From: Streptomyces sp. NBC_00457
Lineage (GTDB): Bacteria; Actinomycetota; Actinomycetes; Streptomycetales; Streptomycetaceae
DNA length: 64,000 bases
NCBI RefSeq assembly: GCF_036014015.1
Contig: NZ_CP107905.1
Span: forward strand, 4,588,001-4,652,000
Direction: 5' to 3'
Shown: positions 1 to 9,218 of the stretch, piece by piece
Layout of the letters: the number at the start of each line of letters is the position of its first letter
Numbering within the stretch: the stretch's first letter is position 1
Translations under genes and position numbers: made by a program
The notes under the pieces: generated by a model
Told to the model about the DNA's origin: nothing
Databases searched by the model: none
The model's input: only the letters and a program-made list of their open reading frames with translations

Positions 1-49
1 GTGACGGACCCCACCCCGCCGACCGTTCGTACTCCCGTAACAATGGACT

Positions 50-1048
50 GTGATCTCTCCGGTCTCCCCGATGCCCCGGAGCGCCCACCGGCACAGGCCG
101 GAGGCGACTCCCTACGTCGACCTCACCCGCACGGAGTGGAGCGCGCTGCGCGACAAGACGCCGCTCCCCCTCACCGCCGAGGAGGTCGAGAAGCTGCGCG
201 GCCTCGGCGATGTCATCGACCTCGACGAGGTGCGGGACATCTACCTCCCGCTGTCCCGGCTCCTCAACCTCTACATCGGCGCCACCGACGGCCTCCGCGG
301 CGCCCTGAACACCTTCCTCGGTGACACCGGCGAGAAGGGCTCCCAGTCCGGCACCCCGTTCGTCATAGGCGTCGCCGGATCGGTCGCCGTAGGAAAGTCC
401 ACGGTCGCCCGCCTCCTCCAGGCCCTGCTCTCCCGCTGGCCCGAGCACCCGCGCGTGGAGCTGGTCACCACGGACGGATTCCTCCTGCCCACCAAGGAGT
501 TGGAGGCCCGCGGCCTGATGTCGCGAAAGGGCTTCCCCGAGTCGTACGACCGCCGCGCGCTCACCCGTTTCGTCGCCGACATCAAGGCGGGCAAGGACGA
601 GGTCACGGCCCCCGTCTACTCCCACCTGATCTACGACATCGTCCCGGACCAGAAGCTCACCGTGCGCCGCCCGGACATCCTGATCGTCGAGGGCCTGAAC
701 GTCCTGCAGCCCGCCCTCCCCGGCAAGGACGGCCGCACCCGCGTCGGTCTCGCCGACTACTTCGACTTCAGCGTGTACGTCGACGCCCGCCCCGAGGACA
801 TCGAGCGCTGGTACCTGAACCGGTTCCGCAAACTCCGCGACACCGCCTTCCAGAACCCGTCCTCGTACTTCCGCAAGTACACCCAGGTCTCCGAGGAGGA
901 GGCCCTCGACTACGCCCGCACCACCTGGCGCACGATCAACAGGCCGAACCTCGTCGAGAACGTGGCCCCCACCCGCGGCCGCGCCACCCTGATCATCCGC
1001 AAGGGCCCCGACCACAAGGTGCAGCGGCTCAGTCTGCGCAAGCTGTGA
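50..1048 (+). CDS. coaA: Pantothenate kinase (type I)
   Basis: Cytosolic kinase that phosphorylates pantothenate with ATP, the first committed step of coenzyme A synthesis. The 332-residue length fits type I CoaA. A Walker A loop ([12 protein letters not shown]) lies at about residues 107-118, and the VTTDGFLLP and LIVEGLNVL segments are typical of the PRK/CoaA kinase fold. The start taken is a GTG that gives MISPVS; an in-frame ATG at 71 (MPRSAHR) is a possible alternative. It is followed 16 bp later by a DUF389 gene on the same strand. The family assignment is very secure; the exact start is less so. Confidence 0.95.
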   Translation: MISPVSPMPRSAHRHRPEATPYVDLTRTEWSALRDKTPLPLTAEEVEKLRGLGDVIDLDEVRDIYLPLSRLLNLYIGATDGLRGALNTFLGDTGEKGSQSGTPFVIGVAGSVAVGKSTVARLLQALLSRWPEHPRVELVTTDGFLLPTKELEARGLMSRKGFPESYDRRALTRFVADIKAGKDEVTAPVYSHLIYDIVPDQKLTVRRPDILIVEGLNVLQPALPGKDGRTRVGLADYFDFSVYVDARPEDIERWYLNRFRKLRDTAFQNPSSYFRKYTQVSEEEALDYARTTWRTINRPNLVENVAPTRGRATLIIRKGPDHKVQRLSLRKL

Positions 1049-1064
1049 CCGCTACCCTGCCCCC

Positions 1065-2015
1065 ATGCTGCACCTCCGCCTGATCACCCCGGCCGGCAAG
1101 ACCGACGACGTGGTCTGCCTGATCGAGAACACGGTCGGCACCACCCACCTCGTGGTGCTGCCGGGCGCCGCCCGCAACCCCGCGGGGGACGTGGTGATGT
1201 GCGACGTGGCGCGCGAGGCGGGCGACGAACTCATCGGCGCCCTACGGGAGTTGAACCTGGACGAGACGGGTTCCATCGCCGTCGAGAACATCGACCTGTC
1301 ACTGTCCAAGCGCGCCGACAAGGCCGCGGAGGAGGCACCCGGCGAGGGCGCGGACGCGGTCCTGTGGGAGCACCTGGCGGACGCGACGCACGAGGAGTCG
1401 ACGCTGTCGATCACCTACGTCGCCTTCATCACGCTCGCCACGATGATCGCGGCCTGCGGTGTCGTCCTCGACAACGCCATCCTGATCGTGGGCGCGATGG
1501 CGGTCGGCCCGGAGTTCGGCCCCCTGGCCGGCTTCTCCACGGCGATCGTCCAGCGCCATCCCCGCCTCGCGTTGCGCTCACTGATCGCGCTTCTGGTCGG
1601 CTTCGCGGTGGCGATGGCGGTGACCGTCGCCTTCAGCCTCTTCATGGACTCGATCGGAGAGTTCACGCGGGAGCAGTTGGATGCCACACGGCCCAACACG
1701 GCCTTCATCTACGCCCCCGACGAGTTCTCCTTCATCGTGGCGGTCCTGGCCGGTATCGCGGGCACCCTGTCCCTCACCTCAGCCAAGTCGGGCGCCCTGG
1801 TGGGCGTGGCCATCTCCGTGACCACAGTCCCCGCGGCAGCCAACGCGGCGGTCGCCCTGAGCTACGGCGACACCAAGCAGACCTGGGGCTCCACCGAGCA
1901 ACTCCTGCTCAACCTGCTGGGCATCCTCCTCGCCGGAACGCTCACGCTCCTGGCCCAGAAGTGGCTCTGGGCCGGGCAGCGCGAACGTACCGCCAAAGCA
2001 GGAAGGCCGTTCTGA
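1065..2015 (+). CDS. DUF389 family integral membrane protein
   Basis: 316-residue protein with a soluble N-terminal region of about 110 residues followed by roughly six hydrophobic helices from residue 115 to the C-terminus. The segment with NAILIVGAMAVGPEFGPLAG around residues 138-156 is the hallmark of the DUF389 (TIGR00341-like) family, whose biochemical role is unknown. It starts 16 bp after coaA and is probably cotranscribed, although no functional link to CoA synthesis is apparent. It converges on glmM with only 14 bp between stop codons. The fold family is confident; no function is proposed. Confidence 0.85.
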   Translation: MLHLRLITPAGKTDDVVCLIENTVGTTHLVVLPGAARNPAGDVVMCDVAREAGDELIGALRELNLDETGSIAVENIDLSLSKRADKAAEEAPGEGADAVLWEHLADATHEESTLSITYVAFITLATMIAACGVVLDNAILIVGAMAVGPEFGPLAGFSTAIVQRHPRLALRSLIALLVGFAVAMAVTVAFSLFMDSIGEFTREQLDATRPNTAFIYAPDEFSFIVAVLAGIAGTLSLTSAKSGALVGVAISVTTVPAAANAAVALSYGDTKQTWGSTEQLLLNLLGILLAGTLTLLAQKWLWAGQRERTAKAGRPF

Positions 2016-2029
2016 CGGAGCCGGCCGTA

Positions 2030-3388
2030 CTACCCGAGCGCCGACTTCACCGCATCCGCAAGCCGCCCGGCCACGGACCGAGCCTGCTCGATATCCGCCG
2101 CCTCGACCATCACCCGCACCAACGGCTCAGTCCCCGACGGCCGGAGCAACACCCGCCCCGTCGCCCCCAGTTCCCGCTCCGCCTCAGCCACGGCAACCGC
2201 GAGCTCGGCCGAGTCCCCGACACGGGCCCTGTCGACATCCGGCACATTGACGAGCACCTGAGGCAACCGCTCCATCACAGAAGCAAGATCCCGCAGCGTA
2301 CGACCCGTCTCCGCGACCCGCGCCGCCAGCAACAGCCCGGTCAACGTCCCGTCACCGGTCGTCGCGTGGTCGAGGATGATGACGTGCCCGGACTGCTCGC
2401 CGCCGAGGGCGTAGTCGTGCTCCTTCATCTCCTCCAGCACATACCGGTCCCCGACGGCCGTCTGAATGAGCGTCAACCCCTCGCGCTCCATGGCCAGTTT
2501 GAACCCGAGATTGGACATCACCGTCGCCACCACCGTCTCGGCACGCAGCGCGGAGCGTTCCCGCATCGCCAGCGCGAGCACGGCCAGGATCTGGTCGCCG
2601 TCCACCTCCGCACCGGTGTGGTCGACGGCGAGACACCGGTCGGCGTCACCGTCGTGCGCGATACCGAGATGCGCGCCGTGCTCGACGACGGCCGTCTGCA
2701 GCAAACCCAGATGCGTGGAGCCACAGCCGTCGTTGATGTTGAGCCCGTCCGGCTCGGCACCGATCGTGATGACCTCCGCACCGGCCCGCGAGAACGCCTC
2801 CGGCGAGACCCGCGCCGCGGCACCGTGCGCCTCGTCGAGGACGACCTTCAGCCCGTCGAGACGGTTCGGGAGGACGGAGACGAGGTGGGTGACGTACTGC
2901 TCGAAGCCCTCGTCGTACGACGTCACCCGCCCGACGCCCGCACCCGTGGGCCGGTTCCACGGAGCGCCCGTCCGGTGCTCCTCGTAGACCGCCTCGATAC
3001 GGTCCTCCAGCTCGTCGGCGAGCTTGTGGCCGCCGCGGGCGAAGAACTTGACGCCGTTGTCGGGCATGGCGTTGTGGCTGGCGGAGAGCATCACGCCGAG
3101 GTCCGCGCCGAGCGCGCCGGTGAGGTGGGCGACCGCGGGGGTCGGCAGCACACCGACGCGCAGCACGTCCACACCCGCGCTGGCCAGGCCCGCGACCACG
3201 GCGGCCTCCAGGAACTCCCCGGACGCGCGCGGGTCACGGCCGACCACGGCGGTCGGCCGGTGCCCCGCGAACGTGCCCGCCTCGGCCAGTACATGCGCCG
3301 CGGCGACGGAGAGGCCGAGTGCCAACTCGGCCGTCAGATCCGCGTTGGCGACACCGCGCACGCCGTCTGTGCCGAAGAGTCGTCCCAC
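2030..3388 (-). CDS. glmM: Phosphoglucosamine mutase
   Basis: Converts glucosamine-6-phosphate to glucosamine-1-phosphate for UDP-GlcNAc and peptidoglycan synthesis. The 452-residue product starts [15 protein letters not shown], as in the family. The phosphoserine loop SASHN places the catalytic Ser at about residue 104, the Mg-binding DGDADR motif follows later, and RPSGTEPL near the C-terminus is the phosphate-binding loop. The GTG start at 3388 is chosen because AGGAGGAC precedes it by a few bases and upstream in-frame residues do not match the family. It lies downstream of rplM-rpsI on the same strand, with a strong hairpin in between. Confidence 0.96.
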   Translation of the reverse strand: MGRLFGTDGVRGVANADLTAELALGLSVAAAHVLAEAGTFAGHRPTAVVGRDPRASGEFLEAAVVAGLASAGVDVLRVGVLPTPAVAHLTGALGADLGVMLSASHNAMPDNGVKFFARGGHKLADELEDRIEAVYEEHRTGAPWNRPTGAGVGRVTSYDEGFEQYVTHLVSVLPNRLDGLKVVLDEAHGAAARVSPEAFSRAGAEVITIGAEPDGLNINDGCGSTHLGLLQTAVVEHGAHLGIAHDGDADRCLAVDHTGAEVDGDQILAVLALAMRERSALRAETVVATVMSNLGFKLAMEREGLTLIQTAVGDRYVLEEMKEHDYALGGEQSGHVIILDHATTGDGTLTGLLLAARVAETGRTLRDLASVMERLPQVLVNVPDVDRARVGDSAELAVAVAEAERELGATGRVLLRPSGTEPLVRVMVEAADIEQARSVAGRLADAVKSALG

Positions 3389-3481
3389 TTGTCCTCCTGA
3401 TAAAGCGTCACTTTCGGAGATCAGGCGATCACACAAGTCCTTGAACGTCTTGTGCCGTTATACGCCCTTGGCTGTGATAAA

Positions 3482-3523
3482 CGAACGCCCCGACGGCACT
3501 GTGGCGTGCCGCCGGGGCGTTCG
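3482..3523 (-). terminator. Terminator after rpsI
   Basis: Long inverted repeat: the left arm CGAACGCCCCG plus CGGCAC pairs with the right arm around a tgtg/c loop, with only one or two mismatches. It sits about 50 bp past the rpsI stop and upstream of glmM. As in many Streptomyces terminators there is no clear U-tract. Confidence 0.75.
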
Positions 3524-3574
3524 GACGTACTGCGTACTGCTGGTAGTACCGCGAGTACGAGCAGGCAGCGAAGC

Positions 3575-4096
3575 TTAGCGCTTGCTGTACTGCGGAGCCT
3601 TGCGGGCCTTCTTCAGACCGGCCTTCTTGCGCTCGACCGCACGGTCGTCGCGACGGAGGAAGCCGGCCTTCTTGAGGGCGCCGCGGTTGTTGTCCACGTC
3701 GGCCTCGTTCAGCGCGCGGGCCACACCGAGGCGCAGGGCGCCGGCCTGGCCGGAGACACCGCCACCCGCGATGCGGGCGACGACGTCGTAACGGCCTTCG
3801 AGCTCGAGCACCTTGAAGGGCTCGTTGACTTCCTGCTGGTGCACCTTGTTCGGGAAGTAGTCCTCGAGGGTGCGACCGTTGATCTTCCACTTGCCGGTGC
3901 CCGGGACGATCCGGACGCGGGCGATGGCGTTCTTGCGGCGGCCCAGGCCGGCGGCCGGCTGGGGGTCGCCGAAGCGGGACGCCAGCGACTCCGAGGTGTA
4001 CTCGCCCTCGACGGGGACCTCGGACTCGGTGGTGTAGCTCTCGATGTCGACGATCTCTTCGCCCTCGACGGGCGTCTCGACGGTGGTCTCGGCCAC
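3575..4096 (-). CDS. rpsI: 30S ribosomal protein S9
   Basis: Small-subunit head protein whose basic C-terminal tail reaches the P-site tRNA; the tail here ends QYSKR. The 173 residues comprise an acidic N-terminal extension of about 45 residues, usual in Streptomyces S9, followed by the conserved [12 protein letters not shown] start of the domain. It lies 42 bp downstream of rplM in the standard rplM-rpsI pair. Confidence 0.97.
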   Translation of the reverse strand: MAETTVETPVEGEEIVDIESYTTESEVPVEGEYTSESLASRFGDPQPAAGLGRRKNAIARVRIVPGTGKWKINGRTLEDYFPNKVHQQEVNEPFKVLELEGRYDVVARIAGGGVSGQAGALRLGVARALNEADVDNNRGALKKAGFLRRDDRAVERKKAGLKKARKAPQYSKR

Positions 4097-4138
4097 GATT
4101 CTCCTCAGATTCTCTTCAGTCTTAGGGGGTGGCCGGAC

Positions 4139-4582
4139 TTACTGCGCGACCTGGGTGATCTCGAACGGAACCGGCTGCTGGGCAGCGTGCGGGTGGTTCT
4201 CGCCCGAGTAGACCTTCAGCTTCGTGAGCATCTGACGGCCCAGGGTGTTCTTGGGGATCATGCCCTTGATGGCCTTCTCGACGGCCTTCTCGGGGTTCTT
4301 CGCCAGCAGCTCGTCGTAACGGACGGAGCGCAGACCACCCGGGTAACCGGAGTGGCGGTACGCCAGCTTCTGGGTCTTCTTGTTGCCGGACAGGTGGACC
4401 TTGTCGGCGTTGATGATGATGACGAAGTCGCCCATGTCCATGTGCGGGGCATAGATCGGCTTGTGCTTGCCACGGAGGAGGTTCGCAGCGGTGGTAGCCA
4501 GACGGCCCAGGACGACGTCCTGGGCGTCAATGACGTGCCACTGGCGAGTCACATCGCCGGGCTTGGGGCTGTACGTACGCAC
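4139..4582 (-). CDS. rplM: 50S ribosomal protein L13
   Basis: Early-assembly large-subunit protein binding 23S rRNA. The product has 147 residues and starts [20 protein letters not shown]. The conserved VLGRLAT and [16 protein letters not shown] segments are present. First gene of the rplM-rpsI operon. A candidate promoter about 185 bp upstream leaves a long leader, which is compatible with r-protein autoregulation although no known leader motif was recognised. Confidence 0.97.
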   Translation of the reverse strand: MRTYSPKPGDVTRQWHVIDAQDVVLGRLATTAANLLRGKHKPIYAPHMDMGDFVIIINADKVHLSGNKKTQKLAYRHSGYPGGLRSVRYDELLAKNPEKAVEKAIKGMIPKNTLGRQMLTKLKVYSGENHPHAAQQPVPFEITQVAQ

Positions 4583-4766
4583 TTCGTAGCCTTCGCTTCT
4601 TCAGTGGAATGGTCCTGACACATGGCATCACTGAAGCGATCGTGCAGCTGGGGACGACAATGCCGGGAACGTTGCCCGTATGCCGCCCACTGGTAACTGC
4701 TCCAGGGAACCTACGTAAGGGCCTCTCGCGTGAGAACGACTAAGCCGATACGCATAACGAACTTGA

Positions 4767-4796
4767 AGAGTACCCGCGCCGCCCCGGATGGGTCAA
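4767..4796 (-). promoter_or_regulatory. Candidate rplM-rpsI promoter
   Basis: On the minus strand, TTGACC (4791-4796) and TACTCT (4767-4772) are separated by 18 nt, matching housekeeping-sigma promoter spacing. This interval between rplM and the divergent gene at 4879 holds no other coding sequence. The TTGACC box recurs in the rpsJ and rpsL promoter candidates. Confidence 0.5.
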
Positions 4797-4878
4797 AACG
4801 ACGTCGCGGCCACCGGCGCCACCGTGACCTGTGAGACAGGCGGGCACACAGGTTGCCGCCCCGTCTAAGATGCGCCCC

Positions 4879-5775
4879 ATGAGCTTTGGGCAGGGGGGTC
4901 CTCAGTCCCAGTGGGACCCCTGGAAACCGAATTCGCAGCAGCAGCCGTGGAGCAGCAGCAGCGGCGACGGCGAGACTCCGGACTGGGCCGCTCTCGCCGA
5001 AGCGTCGGAGACCCGCAACAAACGCCGCCGACTGCTGCTCGTCGGCGGCGGCGCGCTGGCCACCGTGGCGATAGGTGCCGCTGTCGCCGTGGCCGTGGTG
5101 TCGGCGAACGGTGACAGCGAGGCGTCCGGCAACCCGTCCTCCCAGCTGCCGTCGACCGCGGACATCCCGAGCGCGTCCGGCGGCGCGGACCCGTCCTTCG
5201 CGCCGACCACCGCGCCGCCGCCGCTGGACCCCAAGGACTTCGTGGCCAGCGTGAAGAAGGACAAGGCCGCGCTCAGCCCGGAGATCCTCTTCCCGGGCAC
5301 GCAGCTGACCATGGGCGAGACCCTGTACAAGAAGGGTCCGACGGCCGACACGAAGAACTGCGCCTCGGCCGCCAACCCCCAGGGCACCCTCGGCAGGGTC
5401 CTCAAGGCCAACGACTGCACCCGCTTCCTGCGCGTCACCTACACCAGGAGCGGCATCGCGGTGACGGTCGGCGTGGCCGTCTTCAACACCGAGGCACAGG
5501 CGACGAAGACCAAGGGACAGGCCGACAGCAAGAGCGTCGTCGCGTCCCTGTCCGGCGGCGGCGTCAAGCCCTTCTGCAATGGCCCCACCTGCCGCACGAC
5601 CACCAACTCCTATGGCCGTTACGCCTACTTCACCGTCGCCGGCTTCATCAACGGCAACGACGTCACGGACAAGAGCACCGAGGTCTTCAGCTCGGGCGAC
5701 GACCTCCAGGAGTTCACGTTCCGCCAGATCCGCCGGCGCGGCGAGGCCCAGGCGTCAGCGGCGGCGAACGAGTAA
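4879..5775 (+). CDS. Hypothetical single-pass membrane protein with extracytoplasmic domain
   Basis: 298-residue protein. The cytoplasmic N-terminus is rich in Gln, Trp and Ser, a basic RNKRRR stop is followed by one membrane helix at about residues 40-62, then a Ser/Thr/Pro linker and an outer domain of about 170 residues containing four Cys (NCASA, NDCTRF, PFCNGP, TCRTT) that could form two disulfides. The start is ATG 4879, giving MSFGQGG; the in-frame codons upstream look non-coding. It is divergent from rplM. I do not recognise a catalytic family; similar proteins seem common beside rplM in Streptomyces, but that is from memory. Confidence 0.75.
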   Translation: MSFGQGGPQSQWDPWKPNSQQQPWSSSSGDGETPDWAALAEASETRNKRRRLLLVGGGALATVAIGAAVAVAVVSANGDSEASGNPSSQLPSTADIPSASGGADPSFAPTTAPPPLDPKDFVASVKKDKAALSPEILFPGTQLTMGETLYKKGPTADTKNCASAANPQGTLGRVLKANDCTRFLRVTYTRSGIAVTVGVAVFNTEAQATKTKGQADSKSVVASLSGGGVKPFCNGPTCRTTTNSYGRYAYFTVAGFINGNDVTDKSTEVFSSGDDLQEFTFRQIRRRGEAQASAAANE

Positions 5776-5799
5776 CGAGCAGCGGCAACCGGCGCATGA

Positions 5800-5826
5800 C
5801 GGCGGCCGACGATCAGTCGGCCGCCG
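5800..5826. terminator. Bidirectional terminator hairpin
   Basis: Perfect 11-bp inverted repeat (CGGCGGCCGAC and its complement) around a 5-base loop, located between the convergent stop codons at 5775 and 5836. It could serve both genes. Confidence 0.75.
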
Positions 5827-5835
5827 CCCTCGGGC

Positions 5836-6915
5836 TCACAGGCGCTTGGCGCTGCGCAGCGTCTTGGCGTAGTACCCGTTGCCGTCCAGCCGGGAGACAC
5901 CGCCCACGTCACCGATCGTCGGCCCGTTGACCTCCTCACGGCTGGAGACGAAGATCAGGTGCCCCTCGGTGTCATGTCCGAGGACCATGCCGACGTGGTC
6001 GAGTCGCTGGCCGGTGCGGGTGTCGAGCTTGAAGAAGACGAGGTCGCCCGGCTGGAGCTGGTCGATGGCGGAGGGCCGGTCCTTCGCCGAGATCCCGGCG
6101 AGCGGCAGGATGTCGACGCCCTCCTCGGAGCGGGCCATGCCGTTGGCGGTACGGGGCAGTCCGTCGCCGGAGGTGTCCGAGGACATCAGGGGGTAACGGG
6201 CCCGGTAGCCCAGCACCATGCGGATGAAGCCCGAGCAGTCGAGGGATCTGGCCCGGATGCTCTCCGGCTGTCCGACGGCGCCGTCCCGGAAGGGGTACTG
6301 CACCCCGAGGTAGTCGTAGAAGTCGGACTCCTCCAGGCGCAGGTCGCCGCCCTCGCCCCCGGCCGTGTTCAGCGGACCGAAGTTCGCGTCACCGGCGTAG
6401 ACGGTGCCCTCCTCGTCCTTCTTCTCCGGCGTGCCGGCCACGTACTGGAAGGCGATGGCGAAGAGGTCGTCCTCCTTGCTGTCCCGGTACTCGGCGTACC
6501 AGTCCTTGAACCACTTCTTCTGCTCCGCCCCCTTGGCCCAGGGCTCCGGCATCAGCCGTACCCATTCCGTCGTGCTGACCTTCGACGCGGTCGAGGTCGG
6601 CTCCTGGAAGGTGCGGGCCGGGCCGGTCAGGGTCGCGGTGCGCGCGCCGTCCGTGAACACGGCCTTGATCTGGCCGTCGCCCCCGCGCAGCACGGACCGC
6701 GCCGGGTTCTCCAGCCGGGACCAGGTCTCCTTCCCGGTGTCCGTCGAGGCGGCCCCGGTGCTGCGGCCGCCCTCCAGGACCCCGACGTTGCGCACCTCGG
6801 TGACGCCCGCCTCCTCCTGCCCCCGCAGTTCGACCGTGAGGTAGCCGGAGGCGCCGACGAGCGCCAGCAGCACCAGGCCCGTGACGACGGGCCGCGACTT
6901 CTTCTTCCCTGCCAT
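5836..6915 (-). CDS. NlpC/P60 family hydrolase, membrane anchored
   Basis: 359-residue protein with a basic N-terminus (MAGKKKSRP), one membrane helix or uncleaved signal at about residues 8-28 and a C-terminal NlpC/P60 cysteine peptidase domain. The catalytic Cys is about residue 227 in LDCSGF, and LDHVGMVLG supplies the His. Family members cleave gamma-D-glutamyl bonds. In Bacillus subtilis PgdS, a family member beside pgsBCA, cuts poly-gamma-glutamate. Its place 17 bp after capC suggests processing or release of that polymer, though peptidoglycan is the alternative substrate. ATG 6915 is chosen for the AGGAG six bases upstream. Confidence 0.8.
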   Translation of the reverse strand: MAGKKKSRPVVTGLVLLALVGASGYLTVELRGQEEAGVTEVRNVGVLEGGRSTGAASTDTGKETWSRLENPARSVLRGGDGQIKAVFTDGARTATLTGPARTFQEPTSTASKVSTTEWVRLMPEPWAKGAEQKKWFKDWYAEYRDSKEDDLFAIAFQYVAGTPEKKDEEGTVYAGDANFGPLNTAGGEGGDLRLEESDFYDYLGVQYPFRDGAVGQPESIRARSLDCSGFIRMVLGYRARYPLMSSDTSGDGLPRTANGMARSEEGVDILPLAGISAKDRPSAIDQLQPGDLVFFKLDTRTGQRLDHVGMVLGHDTEGHLIFVSSREEVNGPTIGDVGGVSRLDGNGYYAKTLRSAKRL

Positions 6916-6932
6916 CAATTGCTCCTCGGTTC

Positions 6933-7415
6933 TCAGACGGTCGGCATGACGCCGAGCAGCAGGCCGGCGGCGACGACGATGTAGGCCATGAGGGAGACGG
7001 TGCCGGTGGCCAGCAGGGTGGCTCCCTTGGGCTGGCGCACCATCTGGTAGGCGATCAGGCCCGGCACGATGAAGCCGAGGGTCTGGTTGCCGTACAGCAG
7101 CGGGAACTCGATCGAGAGCACGATCATCACCGTGGCCTGCAACAGCACGCCCAGCAGCACCACCGCCGCGAACAGCCGCTTGCCGTACAGGATCACCAGC
7201 CGCTGCATGATCTTGGTGCCGCCGTAGGTCAGGGCGGTGACGCCCACCACCATGGCGGCGCGCTGAAGGTCCTCGATGAGGGTGAGCGCGAGCCAGCCGG
7301 GGGTGATCATGCCGCCGGGCGACAGGTTGGTCGTGAGATAGCAGAGCAGCGAGAAGAACAGGCCTATGGCGATGCCCAGGGCAGCCATCTCGGGGGTCAG
7401 GGCGGCGGTGGTCAA
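6933..7415 (-). CDS. capC: Poly-gamma-glutamate synthesis membrane protein CapC/PgsC
   Basis: Hydrophobic protein of about 160 residues with four to five membrane helices. Conserved PgsC-type segments are visible: LSPGGMITPGWLAL, ILYGKRLFAAVVLLG and GFIVPGLIAYQMVRQ, matching the order in B. subtilis PgsC. CapC forms the membrane synthase with CapB. A TTG start at 7415 is chosen for its GGAG upstream and the fit to family length; an ATG at 7457 would add 14 residues rich in Pro and Arg. It lies downstream of capB with a gap of about 70 bp, or 30 bp if the longer start is used. Confidence 0.8.
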   Translation of the reverse strand: MTTAALTPEMAALGIAIGLFFSLLCYLTTNLSPGGMITPGWLALTLIEDLQRAAMVVGVTALTYGGTKIMQRLVILYGKRLFAAVVLLGVLLQATVMIVLSIEFPLLYGNQTLGFIVPGLIAYQMVRQPKGATLLATGTVSLMAYIVVAAGLLLGVMPTV

Positions 7416-7487
7416 CGGGGGTCTCCGGACGAGGGGACGAGGGGGATGCGGGTTCAAGGGCGAGGCGGGCCGTGGCCGGCGGGCGGG

Positions 7488-9212
7488 TCAGGCGCGCGGC
7501 GGGTGTCCCCCTCCCTCGTCGTCCGCCGGCCGCCGGTGCGGCCGGCCGAAGGGATCGTCGGCGGACGGCTGCGGCACGGGCCCGGCGCCGTACGGCGGCT
7601 CATGGCCGGGTACTTGGCCCTGATCAGGCCCCGGCGACGGCTGGCGCGCGGTGCGGAACCACGCCGAGAGCTCCGCCTGCCCGGCCGCAGGCGGCGACTG
7701 CGCCGGGGCCTGCGGCGCGTCCGGGCCGCCGTACTGCTGTGCCTCGGCGTATCGCTGCTGGGTGCCGGGGTGCTGCTGAACTCCGGAGTGCTGCCGGCTC
7801 TCGCCGTACGGCTGCCCCATGCCGTGATCCCGGCCCGGCACGGCCCCGGCATACGTGCCCGGGGCCTCGGCGTACCGCGCCGGCGCCGGGATGCTGATCA
7901 CCGGGATCTCCTGGGTCTGCGAGGCCTGGTACCGCTCCTCGTAGGCCGTGGGGTACGAGGCGTACGGGTCCAGGCGCTGCGGCTGGTGCGGTGCGGCGGC
8001 GGCCGGCTGCCCCGGCTCGTCGGCGTCGCTCTCGTCCGCCGGGAGCTCGGCCAGGTACTCCAGGAGTTCCTCGCCCTGTCCGTGGATGTTGCCGATGGCG
8101 ACCAGGGAGGAGCCGTCGGACATGCGGCCGAGCAGGGTCGGCATGAACTCGTCCGCCGCGCGGCGCTCGCCGCCGAGGTCGACCGCGCGGTCGCGCCAGT
8201 CGGCGGGGATGGCGTCGATGGCGCTCTTGGAGGGGTGCCCGATGACGAAGACGTTGTCCGGCTGCAGATCGGGGATGATCTCGCCCATCTGCCCGTTGCG
8301 CTCCACCCGGTCCGGGCGGCAGTTGATCACGACGTTCAGGGGGCGGCGGATCGCGCCGAGGTCGAGCAGCTGGTTGATGTTCATCAGCGTGGACTCGGGG
8401 TCGTTGGCCGCGAAGACGTTGGCGAAGGCGAGCCGCTTGCCGTCGGGGGCGACGTACTTCTCCACGGAGAGCACACCCGGGTCCGGCGGGGCGTCGTACA
8501 TGCCCTGCAACGCGACCTTGCGCTCGATGCCGAGCAGGTCCGCCACGACCAGCGCGATGGCCACGTTCTCCTTGAAGGTGAACCAGCTGAAGCCGCGCAG
8601 CTCCTCGTCGGTGACCGTGTCCGGGTCGGCGTAGATCAGCTTGCAGTTACGGGCGTCCGCCTCCTCCTGGAGGATGTGGAAGCGCTCCCTCTCCGCGGTG
8701 ACGCAGATGCCGTCCTCCGGCATCGAGCGGCACAGCGAGCGCGCCACGTCGTCCAGGGTGGGGCCCATCTCGGCGAGGTGGTCCTCACGGACGTTGCACA
8801 GCACGCCGATCGTCGAGCGGATCAGCTTGCTCTGGTTGACCTCCTGCAGGGCCGGCATGACCGCCATGCACTCGATGACCAGCGCGTCGGGACGGTAGGT
8901 GGCGGCCCGGCGGACGATGCCGATCTGCTCCACCACGTTGGCGATGCCGAACTTGCGGTAGACCGGCTCCTCCGTCGCGTCCGGGTGGATGAAGCGCGCC
9001 GCGGTGCCCGTCGTCTTGGCCACGGTGACCAGGTCACCGCCGCGCAGGGCGCCCGCGCACAGGCGGGTGATGGAGGACTTGCCGCGGATGCCGTTGACGA
9101 GCACCCGGGAGGGGATGGTGTGCAGGGCGGCGTAGTGCCTGCGCTGCTCGATGATGCCCGCGATCAGCAGGAACACCCCGCCGATCAGCAGCACGAAGTA
9201 GAGGTACAGCAC
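7488..9212 (-). CDS. capB: Poly-gamma-glutamate synthase CapB/PgsB
   Basis: Mur-ligase-like ATP-dependent amide ligase that polymerises glutamate through gamma-carboxyl links. It has an N-terminal membrane helix (about residues 3-21), the P-loop NGIRGKSS at about 40-47, and CNVREDHLAEMG and VINCRPDRVERN blocks typical of PgsB/CapB. The catalytic core ends near residue 405. A tail of about 165 residues rich in Gln, Pro, Tyr, Ala and Gly follows and is not part of Bacillus PgsB. The GTG start has AGGTGA upstream, overlapping the end of the preceding gene's stop region (6-bp gap), so the two are probably translationally coupled. Confidence 0.9.
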   Translation of the reverse strand: MLYLYFVLLIGGVFLLIAGIIEQRRHYAALHTIPSRVLVNGIRGKSSITRLCAGALRGGDLVTVAKTTGTAARFIHPDATEEPVYRKFGIANVVEQIGIVRRAATYRPDALVIECMAVMPALQEVNQSKLIRSTIGVLCNVREDHLAEMGPTLDDVARSLCRSMPEDGICVTAERERFHILQEEADARNCKLIYADPDTVTDEELRGFSWFTFKENVAIALVVADLLGIERKVALQGMYDAPPDPGVLSVEKYVAPDGKRLAFANVFAANDPESTLMNINQLLDLGAIRRPLNVVINCRPDRVERNGQMGEIIPDLQPDNVFVIGHPSKSAIDAIPADWRDRAVDLGGERRAADEFMPTLLGRMSDGSSLVAIGNIHGQGEELLEYLAELPADESDADEPGQPAAAAPHQPQRLDPYASYPTAYEERYQASQTQEIPVISIPAPARYAEAPGTYAGAVPGRDHGMGQPYGESRQHSGVQQHPGTQQRYAEAQQYGGPDAPQAPAQSPPAAGQAELSAWFRTARQPSPGPDQGQVPGHEPPYGAGPVPQPSADDPFGRPHRRPADDEGGGHPPRA

Positions 9213-9218
9213 GGCCGG

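Noticed and set aside
1..49. End of a preceding gene
   Set aside because: The 49 bases before coaA show no conserved coding sequence that can be assigned.
1199..3400. 733-codon plus-strand frame over the DUF389 gene and glmM
   Set aside because: Crosses two real genes in different frames and is Arg/Pro/Gly low complexity.
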